Shown piece by piece: positions 56,210-63,694 of a stretch of 64,000 nt of DNA. The translations under genes were made by a program, and so were the position numbers. This stretch comes from Roseibium sediminis. Its GTDB lineage: Bacteria > Pseudomonadota > Alphaproteobacteria > Rhizobiales > Stappiaceae. Location: assembly GCF_008711325.1 (NCBI RefSeq), contig NZ_VXDB01000006.1:171178-235177 (forward strand), read 5' to 3'. Below the pieces are notes generated by a model. That model saw only the letters and a program-made list of their open reading frames with translations. It ran no database searches and was not told the DNA's origin. The number at the start of each line of letters is the position of its first letter. Positions within the stretch are counted from its first letter, which is position 1.

Positions 56210-56902
56210 ATGACAATTGATGCAATGAAGGAAGGCCGCGCCCAGGTCTTGGGCGACGGCGTGACCAGTCGTGTCGATCTGGATTTCCAGTTCGTTGATG
56301 AAAAGAACCTGTCGGTCATCCACACGGATGCAAATGGCGTCAACATAGAATGGGCTTACCAGCAGGCTCCGGGTAACTGGACCTATACGGGCGGCGACTT
56401 CAAGGCCGGGTCGGTCCACTTCGACGCCTCTGCTCTGAAACCGGGTGAGCGCCTGACGGTGGTTTTGGTCAGTGACTACGATCAGCATTACAAGCTGACC
56501 GGTGGCGAAATTGACCCGAAGGTCATTGAGAACGCGCTTGATGACACGGCGGTCAGCATGCAGGCCCTTGCCGCTCGGGTAGGGCGCACGATCGTGTTTC
56601 CGGCAACGCTTCCCGGTCAACTCCCAAACTTCGAACTGCCAAGCCTGCAGGAAGGTCAAGGCCTCATTATGAAGGGCGGGCAGTTGGTCGGAGCGCCGCT
56701 TGATACATCCCAGTTTCCCGGCTGGTTACAGACTGCCGAGGAGAACGCTGAGCGATCAGAGGAGGCCGCAAATGCTGCCGCGCAGTCTGAGGCTGCCTTG
56801 TGGGCTGCAATCCACGCAATCCAGAACTCCAATCACTTTTACGACGATGGCCGGATCACTGATGAAGTGACCGAATTCGAAGATATGGGGAGGCTGTTTT
56901 AA
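56210..56902 (+). CDS. Tail fibre attachment protein (gp17 N-terminal-like)
   Basis: A 230-residue protein. The opening fits T7 gp17 N-terminal domains: an RVDLDFQFVDEKNLSVIHT strand pattern, then AYQQAPGNWTYTGGDFKAG, YDQHYKLTGGEIDPKVI. The end (ENAERSEEAANAAAQSEAALW) is a coiled coil. It would bind the tail and hold a separate fibre tip; the receptor-binding part is in the next genes. Confidence 0.7.
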   Translation: MTIDAMKEGRAQVLGDGVTSRVDLDFQFVDEKNLSVIHTDANGVNIEWAYQQAPGNWTYTGGDFKAGSVHFDASALKPGERLTVVLVSDYDQHYKLTGGEIDPKVIENALDDTAVSMQALAARVGRTIVFPATLPGQLPNFELPSLQEGQGLIMKGGQLVGAPLDTSQFPGWLQTAEENAERSEEAANAAAQSEAALWAAIHAIQNSNHFYDDGRITDEVTEFEDMGRLF

Positions 56903-57582
56903 TGGCTGTTCAACGTAGGCGCCGAGCGGGGACCACCGCCGAACACGCTAACTTTGTGGGCGTGCCAACAGAAATGACGATCAACGACACTGAATGGACA
57001 ATCCATGTCCATGACGGCCAAACACCGGGCGGCCATCCGTTGGCGAAACGGTCGGAGCTTGCTGAGCTGGCATCCAGTCAGTCGGTAGCAGAATTGAAAC
57101 AGGGTATTTCAGGGCATGTGACGAACGTTTCGGAGGTGGTGCTTGATCTTGCCCCATTTCTGGAAAACGGGTGGGGTACTTTCGAGCTGGACATTGATTT
57201 GTTCGATCCCGACACGCAGACCGCGCAATTATTACTCTTTGTGAGCGCGGACGGCGGTATCTCTTGGGATACAAGCTACTCCAACACAGGTTGGTATCTT
57301 GATTCCGCCAATCAATTCTTGAAATACAATGCAGTCACCACTCAAGGCTATCTCATCGGCCCGACCCAAAGTCGCGGGCGCGGATTTGCACGACTTGTTG
57401 TAACCCCAACAGGATTTAATTGCACAACCAGATCGAGTGGCGTCAACGAAAATGGCGCGGTGTCCGAGTACGATTTCACAATCCAGAACGGTTCGGCCAT
57501 CAACGCGATCCGCCTATTTGCCTCCGGTGGTGTCAATACTTCTGAACTCCGCTACTCCCTCCGCAAAATCGTGAGGCCGTGA
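56902..57582 (+). CDS. Tail fibre / receptor-contact protein
   Basis: A 226-residue protein. The N-terminus (TEMTINDTEWTIHVHDGQTPGGHPLAKRSEL) is the head-fibre motif used in phage fibres that attach to a partner. The rest is beta-rich with many Asn/Thr/Ser (residues 80-226), as expected of a receptor-binding tip. The target is unknown. Confidence 0.65.
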   Translation: MAVQRRRRAGTTAEHANFVGVPTEMTINDTEWTIHVHDGQTPGGHPLAKRSELAELASSQSVAELKQGISGHVTNVSEVVLDLAPFLENGWGTFELDIDLFDPDTQTAQLLLFVSADGGISWDTSYSNTGWYLDSANQFLKYNAVTTQGYLIGPTQSRGRGFARLVVTPTGFNCTTRSSGVNENGAVSEYDFTIQNGSAINAIRLFASGGVNTSELRYSLRKIVRP

Positions 57583-57584
57583 CC

Positions 57585-58070
57585 ATGAACGCCTATCGTC
57601 TCTCAAGCGGTGAACACCGCATATCTCACCTTGAGCCGCATGAGCTGCCCGCAGAATATGCCGATTGGGTTTTGGTGCCTGAAGGACTGCCGGTTCCGAA
57701 ACCTACCAGCGAAGAGGTGAATACCGAGCGCGACAGGCGAACGGCACTAGGTTTCAAGTTTAACGGCGCGGTCTTCGACTTTGATATCCGCGCCAAGACC
57801 AACATATCAGGAGCCTCTCAGATGGCGTTCATGGCTGTTATGGCCGGTGTGCAAGAAGGCAACTTGCGTTGGCATGGCGGCAATGAGGATTTCAGTTGGA
57901 TTTCACAGGACAATACAGCCATCCCGATGGATGCGCAGACAGTCATCAAATTTGGGCAAAAGGCGGCTAATCACGAAACGGCTCACGTCCTTAAGGCTCG
58001 TGCCCTGAAGAATATGGACCCGATCCCGGAAGACTACGCCGAGGACAAGTGGTGGCCGAAGGACGAGTAA
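57585..58070 (+). CDS. DUF4376 protein, probable fibre assembly or tail protein
   Basis: A 161-residue protein with the DUF4376 core: NTERDRRTALGFKFNGAVFDFDIRAKTNISGASQ, then ISQDNTAIPMDAQTVIKFGQKAANHE. Members often follow phage fibre genes as tail or assembly parts. ATG 57585 is taken as the start (GTG 57579 is possible). The stop overlaps the next start. Confidence 0.75.
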   Translation: MNAYRLSSGEHRISHLEPHELPAEYADWVLVPEGLPVPKPTSEEVNTERDRRTALGFKFNGAVFDFDIRAKTNISGASQMAFMAVMAGVQEGNLRWHGGNEDFSWISQDNTAIPMDAQTVIKFGQKAANHETAHVLKARALKNMDPIPEDYAEDKWWPKDE

Positions 58071-58441
58071 TGTCTGGTTTCTCCAGCTTCGATTATTTCG
58101 AACATGTGCCGGGGACACGGAAAACCTACGTTCTGACGCAAACCTTGCGCTGGCACATCGGCTGCAAGGGCTCTGATTGGCTTCTGGCTGTCGAGGCCGG
58201 AACAGTTTTTGACATCTCCGTTCCTTGGACTTTGGAATGGCTGCAAAGCCCACATGACAGGCGTGTTCTACTGGCTGCGGCCATTCATGACGAACTGCTG
58301 AAACGCGGCCATGATGTCGCCTTTGCTTCTGCCGAGTTCAGGCGGGCGCTTCTGGCCCGTGGATGCTCGCCGCCAAGGGCATGGGCCTTGTTCACCGCTA
58401 CACTGATTTGGACCGCCTTCGGGCGGTTTTTTCGTGCCTGA
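58070..58441 (+). CDS. DUF1353 family phage protein
   Basis: A 123-residue protein. The family core is VPWTLEWLQSPHDRRVLLAAAIHDELLKRG, with HD, and FRRALLARG...RAWALFTAT. DUF1353 proteins are found next to lysis genes; the role is unknown. ATG 58070 overlaps the previous stop. A terminator lies inside its last codons. Confidence 0.75.
   Translation: MSGFSSFDYFEHVPGTRKTYVLTQTLRWHIGCKGSDWLLAVEAGTVFDISVPWTLEWLQSPHDRRVLLAAAIHDELLKRGHDVAFASAEFRRALLARGCSPPRAWALFTATLIWTAFGRFFRA
58412..58432 (+). terminator. Intrinsic terminator within the 3' end of the DUF1353 gene
   Basis: ACCGCC-TTCG-GGCGGT followed by TTTTT. The stem and T-run are themselves translated before the stop at 58441. It separates the tail block from the lysis block. 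Confidence 0.85.
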
Positions 58442-58458
58442 TAAAAGGGGCTTTCTCA

Positions 58459-59358
58459 ATGCATACGAGTAAATCCGGCGTGGCCTTCCTTGAAGGGCAC
58501 GAGGGCTTTGTTGCGCGGGCTTATCTGGATCCGGCTGGCATTGTCACGATCGGAACCGGCTTCACCAATTCCAGCCGTGTTGCACGTGGTTACTTTGGCC
58601 GCAAGATCCGGCTCGGGGATACGATCACCCGCGACCAGAACCGGGAGATCCTTCGAGCCGCACTCAAGGAGGAATACGAACCACCTGTCAGGACTGCCGC
58701 GCCGAAAGGGGCAAAACAGCACGAGTTTGATGCGGCGGTTTCTGCTGTCTTCAACCTGGGGCCGAAGTTTGTAACGTGGAAAGCGTTCCGGCTCTGGCAG
58801 AAGGGCCAGAAGGACGCGGCCGCGCAGGTTTGGGCCGCCAACTACAACAAGGCAGGAGGTCGCAAGCTTGCCGGTCTGGTTCGTCGGCGCAAAGAGGAAG
58901 CCCATCTTTTCCTGACCGGCGAATATGCCGGCATAGGCGAGGGCGTTCAGCGTGACGTCACCAGCCAGCCGAGTAAGCCTGATCCGGTTGTGAAAGAGGC
59001 CCAGGAGGCGCTTACCCGGTTTGGGTTCGATCCGGGCAAGATTGACGGATGGATGGGACGGCGCACCAAGGCCGCTGTTCTGGCCTACCAAAAGACGCAC
59101 CCACACCTGACCAATGACGGGATTATCGGGCCTGCCACACTGGCACAGCTCAGACGTGATGCCGTTGCTGCAAAGGAAACGCTCACACAGGGCGGGGGGC
59201 TTTCCGTGGTGTCTACCCTCGGCGCGTTCTTCTCCGGTCTTCCTTGGGGCTACTTTGCACTGGCTGCTGTGGTTCTGGCTCTGGTCTGGTTTGGATGGCG
59301 CTACCGTGATGTTTGGCAACGCCGGTTCAACACGCTGTTTGGCCGTGAGGTGTCGTGA
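58459..59358 (+). CDS. Endolysin: GH24 lysozyme, peptidoglycan-binding domain, C-terminal membrane helix
   Basis: A 299-residue lysis enzyme. Residues 1-140 are a GH24 lysozyme (FLEGHEGFVARAYLDPAGIVTIGTG, AVSAVFNLG). Residues 165-230 are a PG-binding 1 domain (VKEAQEALTRFGFDPGKIDGWMGRRTKAAV). The C-terminus has a membrane helix (GYFALAAVVLALVWFGW), unusual and shared with some alphaproteobacterial phage lysins. ATG 58459 has AAAGGGG ahead. Confidence 0.9.
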   Translation: MHTSKSGVAFLEGHEGFVARAYLDPAGIVTIGTGFTNSSRVARGYFGRKIRLGDTITRDQNREILRAALKEEYEPPVRTAAPKGAKQHEFDAAVSAVFNLGPKFVTWKAFRLWQKGQKDAAAQVWAANYNKAGGRKLAGLVRRRKEEAHLFLTGEYAGIGEGVQRDVTSQPSKPDPVVKEAQEALTRFGFDPGKIDGWMGRRTKAAVLAYQKTHPHLTNDGIIGPATLAQLRRDAVAAKETLTQGGGLSVVSTLGAFFSGLPWGYFALAAVVLALVWFGWRYRDVWQRRFNTLFGREVS

Positions 59359-59741
59359 TGTGGGCGATTGTGAAGCTGTTCTTCTCGGGGCCGTTTGATC
59401 GGATCATGGGAAGCGTTGACCATGTAGTCAGCAATGATACCCAACGCGAGAAGATCCGGGCCGATGTGATCGAGCGCTATGCGGCAATCGCTGCAGAAGA
59501 ACGGGCCGATGCGAGGCGGTATCGTGCCTTCTGGTGGGTCTGGTCGGTCATCGCCGGTTCGGCAGCTGTCTGGTTCGCCCTGATAACGCTCGACACAATC
59601 GGCAATTTCTCTTGGTCGGTGGCGGATTACCCGCCATCGGTGAAGCATTATGTCGACACCATCTTTGCATCTGTCTTCGGATCGGGCGGGGTGGTGGCTG
59701 CAGCTCAGGCAATCTCTAGCGCGATCAGGGGGCGTCGTTGA
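59358..59741 (+). CDS. Holin-like membrane protein
   Basis: A 127-residue protein with two membrane helices (about 53-77 and 94-118) and a charged N-terminus (RADVIERYAAIAAEERADARRYR). Placed directly after the endolysin (overlapping), it likely forms the membrane lesion that lets the lysin act. Holins are not recognised by sequence, so this is by shape and place. Confidence 0.6.
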   Translation: MWAIVKLFFSGPFDRIMGSVDHVVSNDTQREKIRADVIERYAAIAAEERADARRYRAFWWVWSVIAGSAAVWFALITLDTIGNFSWSVADYPPSVKHYVDTIFASVFGSGGVVAAAQAISSAIRGRR

Positions 59742-59935
59742 ACATCGACACAGAAAAGTTTTTAGCGGGGCTGTTCAGCACCATGGTAGGCGGGGTGATC
59801 TGGCTTGTGCGCCGGGTCATCACCAACGAAAAACAGATTGCCCTTCTGGAACAGGCCTTGAAGGCGCGGGACGATGATTTGAAAGAGATAAAGCAGGATA
59901 TCAAGAACCTGCTGGGACGTGGGCACAAAGACTGA
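59738..59935 (+). CDS. Small membrane/coiled-coil lysis-region protein
   Basis: A 65-residue protein: one helix (LAGLFSTMVGGVIWLVRRVI) then a coiled coil (EKQIALLEQALKARDDDLKEIKQDIK). The shape recalls XhlA-type lysis proteins or an inner-membrane spanin. Start TTG 59738 overlaps the previous stop. Role not proved. Confidence 0.55.
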   Translation: MNIDTEKFLAGLFSTMVGGVIWLVRRVITNEKQIALLEQALKARDDDLKEIKQDIKNLLGRGHKD

Positions 59936-60143
59936 GGGGCCACTTTTTTATCGTGGACCTGTTGTGAAACATGAATTGGAAATTTTGCCACCGGATTGGG
60001 GGGTAAGGTCACTTTGCAGGTCAAGCGACCGAAGTGTTTGGATCTGGCGCTGGATGCACACTGGGCGTTGGATATCGTGCCGGGCTGATCGTGGCAAACT
60101 GGATGGATAGATTTGTCGGACTTCGACCGTGAAAGAATTGGAG

Positions 60144-60878
60144 TTACGTGTTATCGGTCCGAAGTCGCTTTGCTCGCGCGCCAGTGCGAGCGTCCTTATC
60201 AATCAATTTCTGTTTATGCTGCTGTAAAGTCCTTTGCTTGGAGCGAATAATATTTTCTTCTAGTTCAACAACATATTGGTACCAGTCGCGCATGAACGCC
60301 TTGTGAGGGGATTCGATGAGTGCTTCGACGGCCTCGGCCATCAATTCGTGCCCGCGCATCCATGAACTCACTTGTACAACGTCCATCGCTGCTATCTGCT
60401 TAGTGCGTTCCGCTTGAACAGCATCGTTCTTTCGGTTCAGCGCAACAGTCCATTGGCCGTGAGCGAGTTTGTTCCTGAATAGACTTGGGTCGAGCACATG
60501 CAGATCTATTGCCTCGAACAGCTTCTTCTTAGTGTTTGGTTGGAAGCTACCTCTTTTTGCGTCGAGGTGACGCAATCCAAGATCAACGGCCTTCTTCCAA
60601 GCGGCAGCTATTCCATCGCCCTTTGCCCTCTGTATCTCTTCGATCTCGTCGATCTCAAAACCGTAAGGCGTATGAATTATCTTGGAGAAATTGGCTTCAG
60701 CCCACGAACAGAAAAGAAGCGCATACGTCTTAGTGAACGCCGAAACTCCTGCTTCGTCGTTTGAGCGAAGCGCATCGTTGACGCATCTGTGAACCTGCCG
60801 CAGTGCCGTCTTCAATGAGCGTGCATTCTGCACTTGAGCTTGGAAAATTTCTAACTTCGCTGCTTGGTCCATGGTCAT
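60144..60878 (-). CDS. HEPN-like protein with R-x4-H motif, prophage cargo
   Basis: A 244-residue, fully helical, soluble protein. R135-N-K-L-A-H140 (FRNKLAHGQW) is the R-x4-6-H motif of HEPN ribonucleases, used in toxins, abortive-infection and anti-phage systems. The N-terminal helix (AKLEIFQAQVQNARSLKTALRQVHRCV) and C-terminal basic helix frame it. RNase activity is inferred from the motif and fold only. ATG 60878 or 60872 starts are possible; no strong ribosome site, but a hairpin abuts the start. It lies behind the lysis genes, convergent with them. Confidence 0.55.
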   Translation of the reverse strand: MTMDQAAKLEIFQAQVQNARSLKTALRQVHRCVNDALRSNDEAGVSAFTKTYALLFCSWAEANFSKIIHTPYGFEIDEIEEIQRAKGDGIAAAWKKAVDLGLRHLDAKRGSFQPNTKKKLFEAIDLHVLDPSLFRNKLAHGQWTVALNRKNDAVQAERTKQIAAMDVVQVSSWMRGHELMAEAVEALIESPHKAFMRDWYQYVVELEENIIRSKQRTLQQHKQKLIDKDARTGARAKRLRTDNT

Positions 60879-60880
60879 CA

Positions 60881-60924
60881 CGGGCTGTCGAGAACAGGGC
60901 AGCAGCTCTGCTCTCGACAGCCCG
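60881..60924 (-). promoter_or_regulatory. Strong hairpin abutting the HEPN-like start codon
   Basis: CGGGCTGTCGAGA and TCTCGACAGCCCG are perfect 13-bp arms (60912-60924 and 60881-60893) around an 18-base loop that itself can pair (GCAG/CTGC). It ends two bases before ATG 60878, so it would hide the translation start. Its 5' arm is also the 3' acceptor and T-stem strand of the tRNA-like element. Confidence 0.6.
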
Positions 60925-60985
60925 GAATCGAACCGGGACTTCTGATCAAAGATCAGCGCCTCTGCCATAATAAGGCTACTGCCGC
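60914..60985 (-). ncRNA. tRNA-like element in the leader of the HEPN-like gene
   Basis: Read on the minus strand, 72 bases fold as a cloverleaf: acceptor GCGGCAG with CTGTCGA (6 of 7 pairs, first mismatched), D-arm GCCT/AGGC with an 11-base loop, anticodon arm CTGAT/ATCAG with a 5-base loop CTTTG instead of 7, and T-arm CCCGG/CCGGG with loop TTCGATT. The short anticodon loop and missing CCA argue against a working tRNA. It may be a decayed phage tRNA (Gln-like TTG) or a tRNA mimic. Confidence 0.55.
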
Positions 60986-61250
60986 ATCTTTCGAATATTG
61001 CCAACCGATTGGGCTGTCAAGAACTAAAGTTCGGATACAACGGCTGGAGTTCAAACCAAGTAATCGAAAGCACGCTACAACTGCGGGTGCAACTATGTCC
61101 ACGTCCCGTGAAACCATTTTCGTCGCTCTCTACGCGGGTTTTCGGTGATGCCAGCAGGTGGGCTCCTGATCATGGGCAGCAGCAAGCAAATTAAACCCAA
61201 TGTAACGCAAACGCTCCGGCTTGAATCATGAATGTAGCCTTCCACGCAGC

Positions 61251-63323
61251 CTAGGTAGCTGGCAATTCTGCTTTCATTCGCCTCACCTGAGAGTGATCGT
61301 AATAAAAATCAGACGTTCCTGTGGTGAAGTGACGTGTTTTCTTAAGTTCTATCCAAAAGCTATGTGCATCCGATACTTCATCCAATACCACCAACATTTG
61401 GGGAAGGCTCAAAAACCAACAATGGAAGAAGGGCTGGGAAATCTTGGCTCCTCCAGGAAACAGAGAGACAACCTGATCACGTATCTTACGGATCTCAGCA
61501 TTTATCTTATCGAAACGATCATTCATTTCTGGCTGCACAGGTGTGAACGTGGCCCCAAGCGTAGTTTCCATCATATGTTTGAGAAACATTCGATCTTGAA
61601 AACTGCCATAATCAAGGATAGCCACAGCGACCCGTTCGATCTTTCGATTATTAAGCTTTAGACTATAGCGGTGGCCACAATCATCGAGTTCTAATTCGCC
61701 AGCAATTCGTAAACGTTTCTCATGACTTCCGGCTTGCGCCTGCGCAAATAGCAGACTTTCGGCGAGATCGATTGCGAGATTCACATCGCTGCCAGCTCTA
61801 GCTTTTCGGGTTAGAGCTTTTTTCTTAATTTCGATGAAGACGATAACCTCATTCGTCTCAACAACTATGTCGCACTCTCCGTTTTCAGAACCCACATCGT
61901 AATTCCCGCAACTTACCGGCACGCCACGTCTGGTTAACTCTTCCTTCAAGAAAGCCTCGGCTTGTTTGCCGACGAGGGTGTCCAAATTCTTTTCGAATGC
62001 TCGGAACGCGATGAGTAAGGCTTCCGGGCATGCCGCGGCCGCGACAGATCGGTCGATAATCATATAGCACCCACCACCCATGGGGAGCAGGGGTTTGAAA
62101 AGGAAGTCCATGCCCTTCTGCTGCGTCTCCTGTGTAGGTGCATCAGTTGGGCGAAAGAAGTTCTGATTGGTTCCGCTATATGGATGGCATAAGACTTTTT
62201 TGAGTAAGTTAGCCACAATCTTCTTTGGTATATGTGGCAGTGCGCGGCAGACGCATTTTTCTGAGATGACAACCGGTCCGCGAACATCAGGAGTACATTT
62301 AAAAAGTGCGGCGACAACATCCAACGCTTGTCCGAGCGTCCAGCCGTCGGGCGTTGTCAGTTCAGGATCAATAAAGCCAAGCAGGCCTCGACAAAGTCTC
62401 TCAGCGTCCGATGGCCGAAGTTGGGGCATTCGGAACATAGTGTCATAGAGTGCTGTTTCCTGAATATGTTTCAAAAGCAGGTGGGGATCAAAATTGCCAA
62501 ATACTGACGGGGCATAGGGTTGGACATCGACCACTGCAGCGTAGGTAGAGATTAAAAGAATTAGCTTTTGCCAATTGTGGTCGGTGTTTTGATAGGGCTT
62601 TTTTCCGGAAAAGTGCTTAACCGCGAGTTGTAGTAGATAACCCCAAGGGACTTGAGGACGACGTCCCCCCAACATCGAAATCGGCGGAACGAGGTGGTAA
62701 CGTTGGAGAGAGGCATCGTAAACTGGTGTAATTGCCTCGAACAACCTTCGAGCCACATTCAGGCCACCCATTGTTGAAATGAGTTTTTCAATGTCTCCAA
62801 TTAAACGCGTCTCGGAGGCTTCTTCGACACTGATCCAGCGAGGCTCAAGTCGAATGCTGTAACCTGCTTCTTTGAGTGATCTGGCAGCTTTTGCAACTTC
62901 GAACTGCCGTGCATAGGCACGGTTTGGGGTTGTCATGTATTGAGAAGTTAGCGCCATGTGATCCGTAGCAGCTTGCACGGCGGTTACCCAATCACCTTCA
63001 ATATCGGACCGATCTTCATCGGTGGATACTACCGCGTCTCTTATACGAACCAAGACTTCCAAATGAGGGGCAAGCGGCTCATTTAATATAACGTGCTCGC
63101 GAATGAGGTCAGTGATCAAATCAAAGCAGAGAGTACTCACTTTAGTTTTTCCGCAGACAAAAGCAGCGTCGATACGGTGGTAAAGCGCGTCTGTTACGGA
63201 GCCTAATTGATAAGTCCCGCTTTCCTGCAGACCTACATATTTATAAAGATCTTTTGGGTTTGTGTTTTTGTCTATTGAGCTATTTGTAGAGGTGACAATT
63301 TGTCTAAATGACTGGAGATCCAT
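61251..63323 (-). CDS. Large prophage cargo protein with PD-(D/E)XK nuclease signature
   Basis: A 690-residue soluble protein of unknown family. The region about 455-505 has the PD-(D/E)XK outline: AEAFLKEEL (leading Glu), D485 in GECDIVVET, and E498-x-K500 in FIEIKKK, 13 residues after D485. The first 400 residues are helical with no known domain; the C-terminal ~150 residues are unassigned. Such nuclease parts with large unknown domains are typical of anti-phage effectors, but no activity is shown. It is the last gene before attR, next to the HEPN-like gene in the same direction. A/T-rich, Lys-rich: recent gain. Confidence 0.6.
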   Translation of the reverse strand: MDLQSFRQIVTSTNSSIDKNTNPKDLYKYVGLQESGTYQLGSVTDALYHRIDAAFVCGKTKVSTLCFDLITDLIREHVILNEPLAPHLEVLVRIRDAVVSTDEDRSDIEGDWVTAVQAATDHMALTSQYMTTPNRAYARQFEVAKAARSLKEAGYSIRLEPRWISVEEASETRLIGDIEKLISTMGGLNVARRLFEAITPVYDASLQRYHLVPPISMLGGRRPQVPWGYLLQLAVKHFSGKKPYQNTDHNWQKLILLISTYAAVVDVQPYAPSVFGNFDPHLLLKHIQETALYDTMFRMPQLRPSDAERLCRGLLGFIDPELTTPDGWTLGQALDVVAALFKCTPDVRGPVVISEKCVCRALPHIPKKIVANLLKKVLCHPYSGTNQNFFRPTDAPTQETQQKGMDFLFKPLLPMGGGCYMIIDRSVAAAACPEALLIAFRAFEKNLDTLVGKQAEAFLKEELTRRGVPVSCGNYDVGSENGECDIVVETNEVIVFIEIKKKALTRKARAGSDVNLAIDLAESLLFAQAQAGSHEKRLRIAGELELDDCGHRYSLKLNNRKIERVAVAILDYGSFQDRMFLKHMMETTLGATFTPVQPEMNDRFDKINAEIRKIRDQVVSLFPGGAKISQPFFHCWFLSLPQMLVVLDEVSDAHSFWIELKKTRHFTTGTSDFYYDHSQVRRMKAELPAT

Positions 63324-63670
63324 TGCAATTCAACTCCCGTGGTGTTGACTAGACTTCGGGCAAACGCAAAAGCCGAAACTCGATCTCTGTAATTCTAATC
63401 AGAGAGCAGCAGACCGAAAGGAGCCGCAATCTCGAATAGGTCTCGACCTCTGCTCAGACTATTGTGATGGGCAAAATCAAAACATCTGTAGTGGTTAAAA
63501 CAAAGAACGTCTCGTGAACAAAATTGCCGTGGTTTTTCAGAGCAGGCTTAAAAACGATCACCTATTTCGTGGGACACCCTAAATGTAAAGCATTGATTTC
63601 AAATAGGCGCAGATGCCGGTGTGTGGGACATATCTGCATTGAAATTATTTCATTTTCTGGAATTTTATTG
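63324..63670. other. Right-end non-coding region with integrase-arm-like repeats
   Basis: No convincing gene in 347 bases. CGTGGGACACCCT (63568-63580) is the exact reverse complement of AGGGTGTCCCACG at 19868-19880 near attL, and a second GTGGGACA lies at 63623-63630. It also must hold the promoter of the minus-strand nuclease gene. Confidence 0.6.
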
Positions 63671-63694
63671 GTCCCTCCGGGCCCACCATTCTTT
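63671..63694 (+). other. attR core, 24-bp direct repeat
   Basis: Exact copy of the attL core (starts GTCCCTCCGGGCCC). Only the tRNA 3' tail is repeated; no tRNA is complete here. It marks the right prophage boundary. Confidence 0.92.

Larger units (their letters stand above)
19800..63694. mobile_element. Complete temperate podovirus-like prophage (about 43.9 kb)
   Basis: Bounds are the 24-bp att repeats. Inside, in order: integrase, leftward recombination genes, CI/Cro switch, replication genes, terminase, T7-like structural module, lysis genes, and cargo genes at the right end. All modules needed for lysogeny, DNA packaging, a short-tailed virion and lysis are represented with open reading frames, so it may be inducible. 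No phage RNA polymerase gene was seen. Confidence 0.93.

Noticed and set aside
60914..60985. Calling a normal tRNA gene here
   Set aside because: The anticodon loop is 5 bases, the first acceptor pair mismatches and CCA is absent.
19800..63694. CRISPR array or rRNA in the window
   Set aside because: No regular direct repeats with unique spacers and no rRNA-like stretch were seen.
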